Shown: positions 1-7,248 of the stretch, piece by piece | Layout: each line of letters starts with the position of its first letter | Numbering within the stretch: the first letter of the stretch is position 1 | Assembly: GCA_002360945.1 (NCBI GenBank) | Contig: DERO01000049.1 | Span: 1-64,000, forward strand | DNA length: 64,000 nt | Reading direction: 5' to 3' | Source of the DNA: Leclercia adecarboxylata | GTDB lineage: Bacteria > Pseudomonadota > Gammaproteobacteria > Enterobacterales > Enterobacteriaceae | The notes under the pieces: generated by a model | The model's database searches: none | What the model saw: the letters and a program-made list of their open reading frames with translations, nothing else | What the model was told of the DNA's origin: nothing | Position numbers and translations under genes: made by a program

Positions 1-192
1 GGGGCGGGAAAGGGAGACGTCTGAGTGCAGGCAAGGCGTTCAGGAATGAACGGGTCGGGCTGAAGGAGACGCAGGAGGACGGATATTACGAAGTGTGGTG
101 GTACAGCACGAAAGTGGGGGTGATCGACCTGAAGAAAAAGTCGATCACCATGGGTAAGGGATGTTAAAAAGTGTTCACCCTGTCCCCGAACA
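1..192 (+). mobile_element. 3' end of an IS481-like insertion sequence (truncated by window edge)
   Basis: The first 167 bases encode the C-terminal tail of a transposase. It is followed almost at once by a candidate terminal inverted repeat at about 171-192, which read inward from the right end begins TGTTCGGGGACAGGG. Ends of the TGTTCGGGGACA type are familiar from IS481-family elements. The left part of the element lies outside the window, so intactness cannot be judged. The element abuts the 3' side of the sugar regulator, separated only by a palindromic repeat. The family call is from memory of end and tail patterns, not from a search. Confidence 0.55.
3..167 (+). CDS. Transposase, C-terminal fragment (IS481-like), 5' end outside window
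   Basis: An open frame runs from the window edge to a TAA at 165-167 and gives about 54 residues containing RNERVGLKETQEDGYYEVWW followed by STKVGVIDL. This pattern, a 'ERVGLxE..DG.(W/Y)xVyy....vG.iDl' tail after the catalytic core, is typical of the C-terminus of IS481-family DDE transposases, which move the element by cut-and-paste or copy-paste DNA strand transfer. The catalytic core is not visible. The candidate right inverted repeat follows within a few bases, which fits an intact 3' end of the element. Confidence 0.55.
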   Translation, partial: GGKGRRLSAGKAFRNERVGLKETQEDGYYEVWWYSTKVGVIDLKKKSITMGKGC

Positions 193-220
193 CCTGTCTG
201 CCATGTCCCGGGACCGTACA

Positions 221-256
221 GTGGGAGAGGGCCGGGGTGAGGGCATCAGGCCGCAC
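221..256. repeat. Dispersed palindromic intergenic repeat (gggagaggg...tgagggc type)
   Basis: The stretch 'gtgggagagggccggggt' followed by 'gagggcatcaggccgcac' recurs, in either orientation, near 13330, 20225-20300 and 39065-39110 of this window, always outside genes. It lies here between the insertion-sequence end and the stop codon of the SorC-type regulator, where it could also shape the 3' end of that transcript. Confidence 0.6.
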
Positions 257-275
257 CGATCCCGGGCGTTTTGCC

Positions 276-1229
276 TTACGCCGCTTTCAACAAACTCCGC
301 GCCGTCGGGTAATCGGTAATCAACACGTCGATATACTTCCCTTCCAGCGCCCCGCGGATGGCGTTGCGCTTTTCTTCCCCACCGGCCAGGGCAATCACCT
401 GCGGGCAGGCGCGGATCTGCGCCAGCTCCATCCCAATTACCGGATCCTCTTCCGGGCTGAGCACCGGCTCGCCGTTGGCGTCGTAATAGTGCAGGCAGAT
501 GTCCCCTACCGCCCCGCGTTCGGCCAGCAGTTTGAGCATGTCTTCGTTGTAGTAGTTACCGGAGTTTTTCAGCAGCTGCGACGGCTCCAGTTCGCCGATG
601 CCAACAATCGCCACGTCCACCTCGGCGAATTTGCCAACGACCGCCGCCACGTCCGGGCTGCTCACCAGCCGGGCGCGCTCCTCCACCGAGTGCTCAATGC
701 TCTGGGACGGCAGCAGCCCTGCCGGACAGCCGAGGTGCGCCGCCAGCTGCTGGGTGAGGATGGTGGCCTGCACGTTGCCGTTGGGGCCGACGCCGCCCAG
801 GAGTTGGATCACCCCGGCGGCGCGGATATTCTGTGGGTGCATCTCATCCACCATGCAGCGGATGGTGCTGCTCCAGGAGGAGATCCCGACCAGGTCTTCC
901 GGGCGCAGGCGGGTTTCGACGTAGTGCGCCGCCGCGCTGCCGATGGCGTGCTTGATCTGGGCGTTGGTCGGATCCTCCCCCACGTCCACTACGATGGCCT
1001 GGCGGATGCCGTACTGCTCTTCCAGCGCCTTTTCCAGCGAGACAAAAATGTTGGTTGGCTGGACGACGGTAATTTTCACCAGCCCCTCTTTCTGGCAGCG
1101 CGTCAGCGCCCGCGACACAAAAGATTGCGAGAGGTGCAGCAGCGAGGCAATCTCGGACTGCTTTTTATTCTCGCTGTAGTAAAGTGTGGCGATCTTGACC
1201 AGCAGTCGCTGTTCATCCTGCTTCGACAT
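276..1229 (-). CDS. SorC/DeoR-type sugar-binding transcriptional regulator
   Basis: This 317-residue protein has the two-part layout of the SorC family. An N-terminal helix-turn-helix lies at about residues 20-50 (QSEIASLLHLSQSFVSRAL). A long C-terminal phosphosugar-sensing domain follows, with the typical GIGELEPSQLL segment and the late ITDYPTARSLL segment. Members act as tetrameric regulators whose DNA binding changes on binding a phosphorylated sugar. It is transcribed divergently from the transketolase/isomerase/kinase genes across a 295-bp gap that contains palindromes, so it is inferred to be their local regulator, sensing a pathway sugar phosphate. The start is the ATG at 1229 with AGGGGAAC upstream. 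The true ligand is unknown. Confidence 0.85.
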   Translation of the reverse strand: MSKQDEQRLLVKIATLYYSENKKQSEIASLLHLSQSFVSRALTRCQKEGLVKITVVQPTNIFVSLEKALEEQYGIRQAIVVDVGEDPTNAQIKHAIGSAAAHYVETRLRPEDLVGISSWSSTIRCMVDEMHPQNIRAAGVIQLLGGVGPNGNVQATILTQQLAAHLGCPAGLLPSQSIEHSVEERARLVSSPDVAAVVGKFAEVDVAIVGIGELEPSQLLKNSGNYYNEDMLKLLAERGAVGDICLHYYDANGEPVLSPEEDPVIGMELAQIRACPQVIALAGGEEKRNAIRGALEGKYIDVLITDYPTARSLLKAA

Positions 1230-1410
1230 AACGTTCCCCTTAATCGGCTGTCGTTATTTTTATTCATCCCTGAATATTTAACAAGCCAGCGTCGGTCCCC
1301 TCCGCCGGGCAAATGTGATCCTTTTCTCTTTTCTTCAAAATTTGCCTGCGCAAACCGTAGACAAACGCCTGAGCCGGGCATATCTTACTATCATGAATAA
1401 TAAATCAGCA

Positions 1411-1426
1411 TTGAATATATATTCAA
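1411..1426. promoter_or_regulatory. Candidate operator: 16-bp perfect palindrome in the SorC-transketolase intergenic region
   Basis: The sequence ttgaatatatattcaa is a perfect palindrome about 100 bp before the transketolase start and about 180 bp before the regulator start. SorC-family proteins bind such inverted repeats between themselves and their target operon. The assignment rests on position and symmetry only. Confidence 0.45.
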
Positions 1427-1438
1427 AGCGGTCATAAA

Positions 1439-1465
1439 TCCCTGCTCTGACAGAGAGAACAGGGA
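1439..1465. promoter_or_regulatory. Inverted repeat (tccctg...caggga) in the leader of the transketolase operon
   Basis: An imperfect inverted repeat with a nested ctctg/cagag symmetry lies about 60 bp before the first gene of the sugar operon. It could be a second operator half-site pair or a stem in the mRNA leader. No T-run follows it, so a terminator is unlikely. Confidence 0.3.
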
Positions 1466-1524
1466 AATAACTTACCCGGCTGGAATAATTATTCACAACA
1501 GATTATAAATTCAGGAGGTATGTT

Positions 1525-2355
1525 ATGAATCCGTTTTCGCTCTCCATCGCGGAGCTTGAAACTCGGGCGCGCTCGATTCGTCGCAAGATCATCGTGCTGA
1601 ATGCCGAAAGCCCGGCGGGGGGCCATACCGGTGCCGACCTCTCGCAGGTCGAACTGCTGACCGCCCTTTACTTCCGCATTCTGAACTGCTCCCCGCAACT
1701 GAAGGAGAGCGATGAGCGCGACATCTATATCCAGTCGAAAGGCCATGCGGTGGGCGGGTATTACTGCGTGCTGGCCGAAGCCGGGTTTATCCCGGTCGAG
1801 TGGCTCTCCACCTATCAGCATGCCGACTCTCACCTGCCGGGCCACCCGGTGAAACACAAAACCCCGGGGATTGAGCTGAATACCGGTGCGCTGGGCCATG
1901 GCCTGCCGGTGGCGGTGGGAATTGCCCTGGCCGCGAAGCGCAACAACAGCAAGCGTCGGGTGTTTGTGGTGACCGGCGACGGTGAGCTGGCAGAAGGCAG
2001 CAACTGGGAAGCCGCGCTGGTCGCCGCCCACTATCAGCTGGATAACCTGTTTATTATCAACGACAAAAATAACCTCCAGCTGGCGGGCTCCACCAAAGAG
2101 ATCCTCAATACCGATCCGCTGGATGAGAAGTGGAGAGCCTTCGGCCTGGAAGTGACCGGCTGCAACGGCAACGACATGGCAGACGTGGTCGCCACCCTGG
2201 AAGGGTTAAAGCCCAACGGCAAGCCGCACGTGGTGATCGCCCATACCACCAAGGGCGCGGGGATTTCGTTTATTCAGGGACGGCCTGAATGGCACCACCG
2301 GGTGCCGAAAGGGGAAGAAATTGAACTGGCGCTGGAGGAACTGAAAGATGAGTAA
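1525..2355 (+). CDS. Split transketolase, N-terminal (thiamine diphosphate-binding) subunit
   Basis: This 276-residue protein corresponds to the first third of a transketolase. It carries GHTGADLSQVELL near residue 34, SKGHAVGGYY near 71, and the thiamine-diphosphate/metal motif GDGELAEGSNWEAA (151-164) followed by NDKNN at about 179. Split transketolases work as pairs with the next gene product, moving a two-carbon ketol unit between sugars. The start has a strong ribosome site (aggagg at 1513-1518). The gene overlaps its partner by 8 bp, which indicates translational coupling. The operon context (isomerase and FGGY kinase) suggests a specialised pathway enzyme and not the housekeeping TktA. 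The D-apulose-4-phosphate transketolase of apiose degradation is the closest known arrangement, but this is inference. Confidence 0.9.
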   Translation: MNPFSLSIAELETRARSIRRKIIVLNAESPAGGHTGADLSQVELLTALYFRILNCSPQLKESDERDIYIQSKGHAVGGYYCVLAEAGFIPVEWLSTYQHADSHLPGHPVKHKTPGIELNTGALGHGLPVAVGIALAAKRNNSKRRVFVVTGDGELAEGSNWEAALVAAHYQLDNLFIINDKNNLQLAGSTKEILNTDPLDEKWRAFGLEVTGCNGNDMADVVATLEGLKPNGKPHVVIAHTTKGAGISFIQGRPEWHHRVPKGEEIELALEELKDE

Positions 2356-3298
2356 TAGCGAACACCTCGCCACGGTGATGGTTAATGCCTTTATTGATGC
2401 CGTCGATCGCGGCGTGGATCTGGTCCCGGTAGTGGCAGATTCCACCTCCACGGCGAAAATAGCCCCCTTTATGCAGCGTTTTCCGGGCCGACTGGTCAAC
2501 GTCGGCATCGCCGAGCAAACGCTGGTGGGCGCTGCTGCCGGTCTGGCGATTGGCGGCAAGATCGCCGTCACCTGCAACGCCGCACCGTTTTTGATTTCAC
2601 GCGCTAACGAGCAGATCAAAGTCGACGTCTGCTACAACAACACCAACGTCAAGCTGTTCGGCCTGAACGCCGGTGCCAGCTACGGCCCGCTCGCCAGCAC
2701 CCACCATAGCATCGACGATATCGCCATCATGCGCGGTTTCGGCAATATCGAAATTTACGCCCCGTCGAGCCCGAACGAGTGTCGCCAGATCATCGACTAC
2801 GCCCTCGACCACGTGGGCCCGGTCTATATCCGTCTCGACGGCAAAAACCTGCCGGAGCTGCATGACGAGAGCTACCGTTTTGCCCCGGGCAAGATTGACA
2901 TCCTGCGCACCGGCCATGACGTGGCGCTGGTGGCAATGGGGTCAACGGTGCATGAAATAGTGGAAGCCGCCGCACAACTCGCGGAAGAAGGTATTGACGC
3001 CACTGTTATCAGCGTTCCATCTATTCGTCCCTGTGATACCCAACAGCTGCTGGCGGCAATCGCCTCCTGCAAGGCAGTGGTGAGCGTTGAGGAGCATAAC
3101 GTTAACGGCGGCGTCGGCAGTCTGGTGGCGGAAGTGCTGGCCGAGGCCGGATGCGCCGTGCCGCTGAAACGTCTGGGGATCCCGGATGGACAATACGCGA
3201 TTGCCGCCGACAGAGCGTCAACGCGGGCACGTCATGAGATTGATGTCGCTGGGGTGGTGAAACACGCCCGGGAAATGCTGACGCGACAGATTTGCTGA
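2348..3298 (+). CDS. Split transketolase, C-terminal subunit
   Basis: This 316-residue protein supplies the pyrimidine-binding and C-terminal domains of a transketolase. The GIAEQ motif at residues 53-57 holds the glutamate that activates thiamine diphosphate. SYGPLASTHHSIDDIAIMR is the expected cofactor-loop region, and the C-terminal part starts at about residue 190. It starts within the end of the N-terminal subunit gene (ATGAGTAA overlap), so the two are made together. No full-length transketolase is encoded nearby. The pair fits a catabolic transketolase acting on the phosphosugar made by the downstream isomerase and kinase. Confidence 0.9.
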   Translation: MSNSEHLATVMVNAFIDAVDRGVDLVPVVADSTSTAKIAPFMQRFPGRLVNVGIAEQTLVGAAAGLAIGGKIAVTCNAAPFLISRANEQIKVDVCYNNTNVKLFGLNAGASYGPLASTHHSIDDIAIMRGFGNIEIYAPSSPNECRQIIDYALDHVGPVYIRLDGKNLPELHDESYRFAPGKIDILRTGHDVALVAMGSTVHEIVEAAAQLAEEGIDATVISVPSIRPCDTQQLLAAIASCKAVVSVEEHNVNGGVGSLVAEVLAEAGCAVPLKRLGIPDGQYAIAADRASTRARHEIDVAGVVKHAREMLTRQIC

Positions 3299-3328
3299 AA
3301 ATAACAACATCTTACTGGAGAAAAAGCA

Positions 3329-4747
3329 ATGTCCCGAATTCCTCAACAACTTACGATGGGCGTGATCATCGGCAACCGTGGGTTTTTCCCGAGCTATCTG
3401 GTGGCGGAAGCACGCGAGCAGGCAATCGCCCTGTTTGGCCGCCTCGGTATCAACACCATCATGCTCGATCCGAGCCAGACTGAACTCGGCGGCGTCGAAA
3501 CCCGTCAGGATGCCAAAGTCTGCGCCGAGCTGTTTCGCGCCCATCGCGATCGGATTCATGGCGTGGTGGTGCTGCTGCCTAACTTTGGTGATGAGAAAGC
3601 GATTGCGGAAACCCTGCGTCTCTCCGGCCTGAACGTGCCGGTGCTGGTGCAGGCCGAAGAAGACAACCTCGATAAAATGGGGCTCGCCACCCGCCGGGAC
3701 AGCTTCTGCGGCAAGATCTCCCTGTGCAACAACCTGCGTCAGTACGGCATTCCCTTTACCCTCACCACCCAACACGTCTGTGCCCTGACCGGCGAGGTGT
3801 TTGAGCAGGATCTGCGGCGCTTCGAACAGGTGTGCCGCGTGGTGAGCAGCATGCGCGGGGTGCGCGTGGGGGCGATCGGTGCCCGTCCGGCGGGCTTTAA
3901 CACCGTGCGCTACAGCGAGAAACTGCTGGAAAGACTGGGCATCGCCGTGGAAACCCTCGACCTGTCCGAAGTCTTTACCCGCATTAAGACTCTGCGTGAT
4001 GACGATATCCGCGTGGATGAAAAACGCCGGATCCTGATCGACAACGCCGACGCCAGCCGCATTCCGCCGGAAAAGCTGGTGACCATGGCGAAGCTGTTTG
4101 TGGTGATCAGCGAGTGGGTGGTCGCCAACGACATCGACACCACCGCCATCCAGTGCTGGACCTCCCTGCAGGAGAACCTCGGGATTAACGTCTGCTCGAT
4201 CATGAGCGTGATGTCCGGCCAGCTGATGCCGAGCGCCTGTGAGGTGGACGTGATGGGTGCCCTCTCCATGTTCGCCCTGGCAAGCAGCAATATGAATCCC
4301 GCCTCGATTGCCGACTGGAACAACAACTTCGGCGACGATCGCGACAAATGTGTCCTGTTCCACTGCGGTAACTTTGCCGCCTCCAGCCTCGAATCCCCGC
4401 ACATGGGTACCGCCGACATCATCGGCACCACGGTCGGGAAAGAGAACACCTGCGGCGCGGTCCACGGCCGTCTGAAAAGCGGGCCGCTGACCTACTTCCG
4501 CCTGAGCACCGACGATCTGACCGGGGAGATTAAAGCCTACGTGGGCCAGGGCCAGTCGGTGGACGATCCGCTGGATACGGTGGGCTGCCGAGCGGTGATC
4601 CAGGTTCCGCATCTGGAGAACCTGCTGAACTGGATCTGCCGCAACGGCTTTGAGCATCACGTGGCGATGAACCACTCCGCCAGCGCGGAGATCCTGCATG
4701 AGGCCTTTACCCGCTATCTCGGCGTCTCAACTTACCTTCATCGTTAA
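3329..4747 (+). CDS. L-fucose/L-arabinose isomerase-like sugar isomerase
   Basis: This 472-residue protein has the architecture of the fucose/arabinose isomerase superfamily (COG2407-like). It has an N-terminal Rossmann-like region (residues about 10-170), a middle domain with conserved acidic residues, and a C-terminal beta-barrel that ends with FEHHVAMNHSASAEILHEAF. These enzymes interconvert an aldose and a ketose using a divalent metal. It follows the transketolase pair by 30 bp with a ggag ribosome site and precedes the kinase by 14 bp, so it is the likely first enzyme of the pathway (aldose to ketose). The exact sugar cannot be told from sequence. D-apiose, a rare pentose or a hexulose are all possible. 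Confidence 0.85.
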   Translation: MSRIPQQLTMGVIIGNRGFFPSYLVAEAREQAIALFGRLGINTIMLDPSQTELGGVETRQDAKVCAELFRAHRDRIHGVVVLLPNFGDEKAIAETLRLSGLNVPVLVQAEEDNLDKMGLATRRDSFCGKISLCNNLRQYGIPFTLTTQHVCALTGEVFEQDLRRFEQVCRVVSSMRGVRVGAIGARPAGFNTVRYSEKLLERLGIAVETLDLSEVFTRIKTLRDDDIRVDEKRRILIDNADASRIPPEKLVTMAKLFVVISEWVVANDIDTTAIQCWTSLQENLGINVCSIMSVMSGQLMPSACEVDVMGALSMFALASSNMNPASIADWNNNFGDDRDKCVLFHCGNFAASSLESPHMGTADIIGTTVGKENTCGAVHGRLKSGPLTYFRLSTDDLTGEIKAYVGQGQSVDDPLDTVGCRAVIQVPHLENLLNWICRNGFEHHVAMNHSASAEILHEAFTRYLGVSTYLHR

Positions 4748-4761
4748 GGCAGGAGGCCGCT

Positions 4762-6261
4762 ATGTCGGTGAGTAAGGAGATCATTATTGCCCTCGATGAG
4801 GGCACCACCAACGCCAAAGCGGTGGCGCTGGACGCAGGCGGTCACGTGGTAGCGAGCTTCTCCCGGGCGCTGGCGATCCAGACCCCGCACGAAGGCTGGG
4901 TGGAGCAATCCGCCGAACTGCTGGTCGAGGCCTCCCTCGACGTGCTCGCCCGCGCCATTGCCACCGTCGGGGCGGATCGCGTTGTCGCGCTGGCCATCAG
5001 CAACCAGCGTGAAACCGTGGTGGGCTGGGATCGCGCTACCGGCAAACCCATTGCCCCGGCACTCAGCTGGCAGTGCTCCCGCACCGCGGACTTTTGCCAC
5101 CAGCTGCGGGAGAACGGCCACGGGCCGAACATCAAGGCGGCAACCGGCCTGCCCATCGCGCCGCTGTTCTCAGCCTCCAAAATGCGCTGGCTACTGGATA
5201 ACACCCCCGACGGCGCAGAGCGTGCCGCCCGGGGTGAGATCTGCCTCGGTACCGTTGACAGCTGGCTGCTGTGGCAGCTGACTCAGGGCCAGGCGTTCAG
5301 CTGCGACCATGCCAACGCCGCCCGCACCCAGCTGATGAACCTGCATACCGCCGACTGGGACCCGCAGATGCTGGCGCTGTTTGGCATCCCGCGCGCGGCG
5401 CTACCGGATATCAAACCCTCCAGCGGGCTGTTTGGTGACACCCGCGGCTGCCCGTCGATTCCGGACGGACTGCCGGTGATGGCGATGATCGGCGACTCCC
5501 ACGCCGCGCTCTTTGCCCACGGTCTGGGTGCCGAAGGCTGCGTGAAAGCGACCTACGGCACCGGTTCGTCGGTGATGGCGCCGGTCTCCTCCGCGAGCTG
5601 CGACGTCAGCGCGCTGGCCACCACCGTGGCGTGGCACGACGGCGACAATCTGGTCTACGGCCTGGAGGGCAATATTCCCCACACCGGCGATGCGGTGGCG
5701 TGGATGGCGGACAGCACCGGCTTGAGCGAGCTGTCACAGGCGGAGCTGGCCCATGAGCTGAATACCCTGCCCCGATCGGTGGACTCGACCCTCGGCGTCT
5801 ACTTTGTACCGGCCCTGACCGGCCTCGGCGCACCCTGGTGGGATGAAAACGCACGCGGCATGATCCACGGCCTGAGCCGGGGCGTGAAGCGAGCGCACCT
5901 GATCCGCGCGGCGCTGGAGTCGATCGCCTATCAAATTGCCGACGTGGTGCAGGCGATGCGCGCCCATCCGGGCTTTACCCTCAACGCGCTGATGGTCGAC
6001 GGCGGGCCGACGAAAAACGACTGGCTGATGCAGTACCAGGCGGACCTGCTCGGCTGCCCGGTGATGCGCAGTGACGTGCCGGAACTCTCGGCGATGGGCG
6101 CCGCCCTGCTGGCGCGTAAAGCGCTGTTTAACCTGACCACCGTGCAGCTGCGCCAGTATCTGCCGGAGCATGTCACTTTTACACCAGATATGGCCCGTCA
6201 CGCCCGGTTGCAGAGCCGCTGGCAAGCCTGGCAGGAGACGGTAGAGCGGGTGAGGACGTAA
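4762..6261 (+). CDS. FGGY-family carbohydrate kinase (glycerol-kinase-like)
   Basis: This 499-residue sugar kinase has the FGGY fold. The N-terminal phosphate loop is DEGTTNAKAVALD (about 11-23), ISNQRETVVGWD lies near 73, and YGTGSSVM and GLGAPWWDENARGMIHG mark the C-terminal half. ALESIAYQ and the adenosine loop DGGPTKNDWLMQ follow. It transfers phosphate from ATP to a sugar or polyol. In this operon it probably phosphorylates the ketose made by the upstream isomerase, giving the substrate for the split transketolase. It starts 14 bp after the isomerase behind caggagg. Its stop codon is the first base-level match of the tandem hokE repeat that follows. Substrate is unproven. Confidence 0.88.
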   Translation: MSVSKEIIIALDEGTTNAKAVALDAGGHVVASFSRALAIQTPHEGWVEQSAELLVEASLDVLARAIATVGADRVVALAISNQRETVVGWDRATGKPIAPALSWQCSRTADFCHQLRENGHGPNIKAATGLPIAPLFSASKMRWLLDNTPDGAERAARGEICLGTVDSWLLWQLTQGQAFSCDHANAARTQLMNLHTADWDPQMLALFGIPRAALPDIKPSSGLFGDTRGCPSIPDGLPVMAMIGDSHAALFAHGLGAEGCVKATYGTGSSVMAPVSSASCDVSALATTVAWHDGDNLVYGLEGNIPHTGDAVAWMADSTGLSELSQAELAHELNTLPRSVDSTLGVYFVPALTGLGAPWWDENARGMIHGLSRGVKRAHLIRAALESIAYQIADVVQAMRAHPGFTLNALMVDGGPTKNDWLMQYQADLLGCPVMRSDVPELSAMGAALLARKALFNLTTVQLRQYLPEHVTFTPDMARHARLQSRWQAWQETVERVRT

Positions 6262-6294
6262 AAATGCCCCGTCCGGCTTATCACCAGACGGGGC
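6260..6294 (-). terminator. Terminator of hokE copy 1 mRNA
   Basis: An 8-bp stem (gccccgtc/gacggggc, 6266-6294) reads on the minus strand into ATTTTTA, giving a Rho-independent terminator just downstream of the first Hok gene. It also lies at the end of the kinase operon but has no T-run in that direction. Confidence 0.6.
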
Positions 6295-6357
6295 AAAAAA
6301 ACGGGTGCCTGAACCAAACCGACAACCGGATAAGCGGGGATTGCTCCCCGCGTACCG

Positions 6358-6510
6358 CTACTTCTTCGTTTCGTAAGCGAGAACAGCTTTCACTTCCATA
6401 TCACGCTCCTTAAAGCTCACTTCGCATAACTGCTCGTGAACCAGAAACGTGACTCCCAGCACCGTTAAACTCAGGACCAGGATCGCCGCAAAGGCGTACT
6501 TGTTAAGCAT
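6358..6510 (-). CDS. hokE: HokE-type toxin of a type I toxin-antitoxin system, copy 1
   Basis: This 50-residue peptide begins [19 protein letters not shown], with one transmembrane helix at about residues 5-24. It then has the conserved periplasmic Cys in HEQLCEV and ends [11 protein letters not shown]. The pattern is that of Hok/Gef inner-membrane toxins and closest, from memory, to E. coli HokE (MLTKYA..., KAVLAYEPKK). Such peptides depolarise the membrane when translation is not blocked by the antisense Sok RNA. A GGAGG lies 7 nt before the ATG. Another ATG 5 nt upstream opens a short out-of-frame reading frame that might couple translation, as mok does in the R1 plasmid system. In E. coli hokE lies beside ybdK in the opposite orientation. 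Here the orientation is the same but 8 kb separates them. Confidence 0.9.
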   Translation of the reverse strand: MLNKYAFAAILVLSLTVLGVTFLVHEQLCEVSFKERDMEVKAVLAYETKK

Positions 6511-6535
6511 GTCATTGCCTCCTTGCTAAGAAGAG

Positions 6536-6608
6536 GCTACCATCCAAATTGCTTAGGTTTGGGTAGGTAGCCCCGGTTGATGGAAACATCTTCCGGGGCT
6601 GTTGCTTT
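6536..6608 (+). ncRNA. Sok-type antisense RNA, copy 1
   Basis: On the plus strand a promoter-like pair (ttgtta 6500-6505, tgctaa 6524-6529, 18-bp spacer) precedes a roughly 70-nt segment. The segment ends in the stem agccccgg/ccggggct (6569-6600) and a weak T-rich tail (gttgcttt). It is antisense to the leader of the Hok mRNA, which is the position and size of Sok RNAs. The 5' end is estimated from the promoter. Confidence 0.65.
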
Positions 6609-6756
6609 CTGGCTCACCACACCAGCCTGAGCTCAGAAAGCATCAGGCACCCGCCGCAATATTACTCTCGTATCGTCGAAAAAACGCTTTTTAGCTGTAT
6701 ATTTAACCAGCAAAATAACCTTTTCAGAATACGTTCAGGTTGGCGATTTAATAAAT

Positions 6757-6791
6757 AAAAATGCCCCGCCCGGTTTATCACCAGACGGGGC
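6757..6791 (-). terminator. Terminator of hokE copy 2 mRNA
   Basis: This is the counterpart of the hairpin at 6260-6294 in the second repeat unit. One stem base differs (gccccgcc against gacggggc), leaving a mismatch. The minus-strand tail is again ATTTTTA. Readthrough here would run into the first unit. Confidence 0.5.
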
Positions 6792-6854
6792 AAAAAAACG
6801 GGTGCCCGAACCAAACCGACAACCGGATAAGCGGGGATTGCTCCCCGCGTACCG

Positions 6855-7007
6855 CTACTTCTTCGTTTCGTAAGCGAGAACAGCTTTCACTTCCATATCA
6901 CGCTCCTTAAAGCTCACTTCGCATAACTGCTCGTGAACCAGAAACGTGACTCCCAGCACCGTTAAACTCAGGACCAGGATCGCCGCAAAGGCGTACTTGT
7001 TAAGCAT
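6855..7007 (-). CDS. hokE: HokE-type toxin of a type I toxin-antitoxin system, copy 2
   Basis: This reading frame is identical, base for base, to the copy at 6358-6510 and encodes the same 50-residue membrane toxin with the same GGAGG ribosome site. Because toxin coding sequences are identical while the antisense segments differ, either Sok RNA might act on either mRNA, or each might have become specific. Recent duplication is the simplest origin. Confidence 0.9.
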   Translation of the reverse strand: MLNKYAFAAILVLSLTVLGVTFLVHEQLCEVSFKERDMEVKAVLAYETKK

Positions 7008-7032
7008 GTCATTGCCTCCTTGCTAAGAAGAG

Positions 7033-7104
7033 GCTACCATCCAAATTGTCTAGGTTTGGTGATGGTAGCCCCGGTTGATGGAAACATCTCCGGGGCTTTT
7101 GCTT
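7033..7104 (+). ncRNA. Sok-type antisense RNA, copy 2
   Basis: This segment is equivalent to the RNA at 6536-6608. The hairpin agccccgg/ccggggct lies at 7067-7097. Its tail is better than in copy 1 (ttttgcttt), so termination should be more efficient. Upstream of the hairpin it differs from copy 1 at several bases (attgtctaggtttggtgat against attgcttaggtttgggtag), which changes the antisense sequence. Confidence 0.65.
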
Positions 7105-7248
7105 TCTGACTCACCACACCAGCCTGAGCTCAGAAAGCATCAGGCACCCGCCGCAATATTACTCCCGTATCGTCGAAAACATCGCCTTTAAACTGTATAT
7201 TTAACCAGTGAAAAAACATTTTCAGAATACGTTCAGAGTGTCGGGAAA

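Larger units (their letters stand above)
6259..7236. repeat. Tandem direct duplication (two units of about 480 bp, 497-bp period) carrying hokE/sok
   Basis: Unit 1 (6259-6739) and unit 2 (6756-7236) match nearly base for base. Each holds, in order on the plus strand, a terminator hairpin, a reversed 50-codon Hok gene, an antisense-RNA region with its own hairpin, and an AT-rich leader. The two Hok reading frames are identical. Differences cluster in the antisense RNA segment (about 6550-6620 against 7047-7117) and in one base of the terminator stem. Unit 1 begins exactly at the stop codon of the preceding kinase gene. Confidence 0.95.

Noticed and set aside
171..1400. Long plus-strand frame (409 codons) opposite the SorC-type regulator
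   Set aside because: It is antisense to a clear regulator gene, has low-complexity His/Arg/Gln-rich translation and no ribosome site.
3218..4699. Minus-strand frame of 493 codons opposite the isomerase
   Set aside because: Antisense shadow of a well-supported enzyme gene in GC-rich DNA; no domain pattern.
1525..6261. Sulfoquinovose sulfo-transketolase pathway (sqwGH-like split transketolase)
   Set aside because: The pathway needs sulfolactaldehyde-handling enzymes and a sulfoquinovosidase or exporter, none of which is present; an FGGY kinase and fucose-isomerase-like enzyme fit a pentose-type route better.
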